A stretch of 6,563 nucleotides of DNA. Origin: CAZKCK01 sp964552325. Lineage in GTDB: Bacteria; Bacteroidota; Bacteroidia; Bacteroidales; TTA-H9. Where the stretch lies: assembly GCA_964552325.1 (NCBI GenBank), contig CAZKHA010000191.1, positions 1 to 6,563 of the forward strand. Reading direction: 5' to 3'. Under the pieces are notes generated by a model that searched no databases, was not told where the DNA came from, and saw only the letters and a list, made by a program, of their open reading frames with translations. Positions 5,739 through 6,563 of the stretch are shown here, piece after piece (positions within the stretch are counted from its first letter, which is position 1; each line of letters opens with the position of its first letter). A program made the translations under genes and the position numbers.

Positions 5739-6367
5739 TGGATGTGGATGAAAAATGGATTCAGATTCTCGAAAAATCGAGGCAATTGTTTTATTCTTAT
5801 GGAATTAGAAGCTTGAGCATGGATGATATAAGCAGGCATATGGGTATTTCGAAGAAAACGCTTTACCAATATGTTAGCAGCAAAGATGACTTAGTTGAAA
5901 AGGTGATGGATTATCTTTTAAACCATGATAAACTAATGAAGTGCGAGGATGATCCCGAAAACATGAATGCTATCGACATCTTATTGCATGCCAGCCAAAT
6001 AGTTAATAATGAAATAAAAGAAACAAACCCTGTGGTGGTATTTGATCTTCAAAAATATTACCCCGAGATTTTTGCCAGATTTCTTGAACAAAAGAAACAA
6101 CGTATTTACACCCGCATTATCGAAAACATGCAACAAGGCATAGCGGAAGGGTATTATCGCAACGACCTTAAAATAGAACTCGTTGCCCGCCTGTACGTTA
6201 ACAACCTTGTGGAGCTTCACAAAGCCGATTTTATTGTTAATAGGGAACTTACATTTCCTGAAGTCTTTCAGGTAATGTTCGAGAACCACATACGTGCCAT
6301 TAGCAATGCCAAAGGCGTGCAATATTTTGAAGAAAAAAAGCAAAACTTACTTAAAGATATTAACTAA
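5735..6367 (+). CDS. TetR/AcrR-family transcriptional regulator (second of a tandem pair)
   Basis: A 210-residue paralogue of the preceding regulator. The helix-turn-helix SMDDISRHMGISKKTLYQYV (28-47) followed by SSKDDLV is closer to the TetR consensus than in the first copy. The C-terminal domain repeats the same landmarks: NAIDILL, FDLQKYYPEIF, IELVARLYVNNLVELH, EVFQVMFENHIRAIS and a YFEEKKQNL ending. The two proteins align over nearly their whole length, so they arose by tandem duplication and then diverged, most strongly at the N-terminus and between the HTH and NAIDIL. The start overlaps the previous stop by ATGA; a second ATG follows at once (MMDVDEK), so either may be used. Only 36 nt separate it from the TolC gene, with no promoter, so they are probably one transcript. 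The pair could act as a heterodimer or as separate sensors; that is inference. Confidence 0.91.
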   Translation: MMDVDEKWIQILEKSRQLFYSYGIRSLSMDDISRHMGISKKTLYQYVSSKDDLVEKVMDYLLNHDKLMKCEDDPENMNAIDILLHASQIVNNEIKETNPVVVFDLQKYYPEIFARFLEQKKQRIYTRIIENMQQGIAEGYYRNDLKIELVARLYVNNLVELHKADFIVNRELTFPEVFQVMFENHIRAISNAKGVQYFEEKKQNLLKDIN

Positions 6368-6370
6368 ATA

Positions 6371-6393
6371 ACTTATAATTAAACCACTTATAA
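6371..6393 (+). repeat. Short direct repeat ACTTATAA before the efflux gene
   Basis: ACTTATAA occurs at 6371-6378 and again at 6386-6393, 15 nt apart, within the 36-nt spacer between the second TetR gene and the TolC gene. No TAnnTTTG promoter and no Shine-Dalgarno sequence is visible here. The repeat could be chance in AT-rich DNA or a minor processing or binding site. Confidence 0.3.
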
Positions 6394-6403
6394 AAACCAT
6401 CGT

Positions 6404-6563
6404 ATGAAAAGATATCATGCAATACTTTTCTTCTCACTTTTCAGCATCTTTACGGCTGCCAAGAGCCAGGCGCAGGATGTATTGGAACTAACACTTGAGC
6501 AAGCCACCAAAATGGCTCTCACCAACAATACCGATGTTCGCAATGCAGTACTTTCGCTTGAAT
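6404..6563 (+). CDS. TolC-family outer-membrane efflux protein, N-terminal part (runs off right edge)
   Basis: Only the first 53 codons are in the window. The product starts MKRYHAILFFSLFSIFTAAK, a Sec signal peptide (basic start, hydrophobic core, likely cleavage around SQA-QD, residues 23-25). Then comes VLELTLEQATKMALTNNTDV, the typical first helix of TolC/OEP proteins ('LtLeeAi..AL.nN'). Such proteins form the outer-membrane channel of tripartite efflux or secretion systems. In Bacteroidota, a TetR gene followed by TolC, a membrane-fusion protein and an RND or ABC pump is a common operon order, so those partners are expected just beyond the right edge, but they are not seen. The gene lies 36 nt after the second TetR gene and probably shares its promoter. 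Confidence 0.88.
   Translation, partial: MKRYHAILFFSLFSIFTAAKSQAQDVLELTLEQATKMALTNNTDVRNAVLSLE

Noticed and set aside
5280..6343. Minus-strand open frames opposite the TetR genes
   Set aside because: Antisense shadows of two well-supported regulators.

Overview
The window looks like a draft-assembly piece of a Bacteroidota chromosome, probably Bacteroidales or a relative. The evidence is AT-rich DNA, several promoters of the Bacteroidota type (TTTG ... TAnnTTTG), genes without clear Shine-Dalgarno sequences, and protein families common in that phylum. TGA, TAA and TAG all end genes here, so the standard bacterial code applies. A run of 100 N at 2541-2640 marks a scaffold gap.

Layout: (1) 1-952, minus strand: the N-terminal half of dxs (1-deoxy-D-xylulose-5-phosphate synthase), running off the left edge. 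(2) 954-1262: divergent intergenic region with a promoter candidate for each side. (3) 1263-2111, plus: a PAPS-dependent sulfotransferase whose frame continues for 75 sense codons after an in-frame TGA, which suggests a lost or interrupted C-terminal tail. (4) 2340-2832: non-coding DNA with the gap, an exact 55-nt duplication on both sides of it, a 22-nt tandem repeat array, and a promoter inside a 10-bp inverted repeat. (5) 2833-3993, plus: an AAA ATPase of the AAA_14/DUF4143 type with a nuclease-like C-terminal domain. (6) 4291-4614, plus: a small DUF4160 protein with no visible DUF2442 partner. (7) 4615-5117: mostly non-coding, ending in a strong promoter wrapped in GAAACGTT-type repeats. 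(8) 5118-6367: two paralogous TetR-type regulators overlapping by ATGA. (9) 6404 to the right edge: the start of a TolC-family outer-membrane efflux protein.

The clearest functional unit is the right end. One promoter (about 5038-5069) probably drives tetR1-tetR2-tolC and onward into an efflux operon, and the regulators probably bind the repeats around that promoter to control themselves and the pump. The middle (2340-5000) is accessory-like: an isolated DUF4143 ATPase behind a repeat array and an orphan DUF4160 gene, with long spacers. dxs is ordinary housekeeping (MEP isoprenoid pathway). No RNA gene, CRISPR array, transposase or convincing intrinsic terminator was seen.
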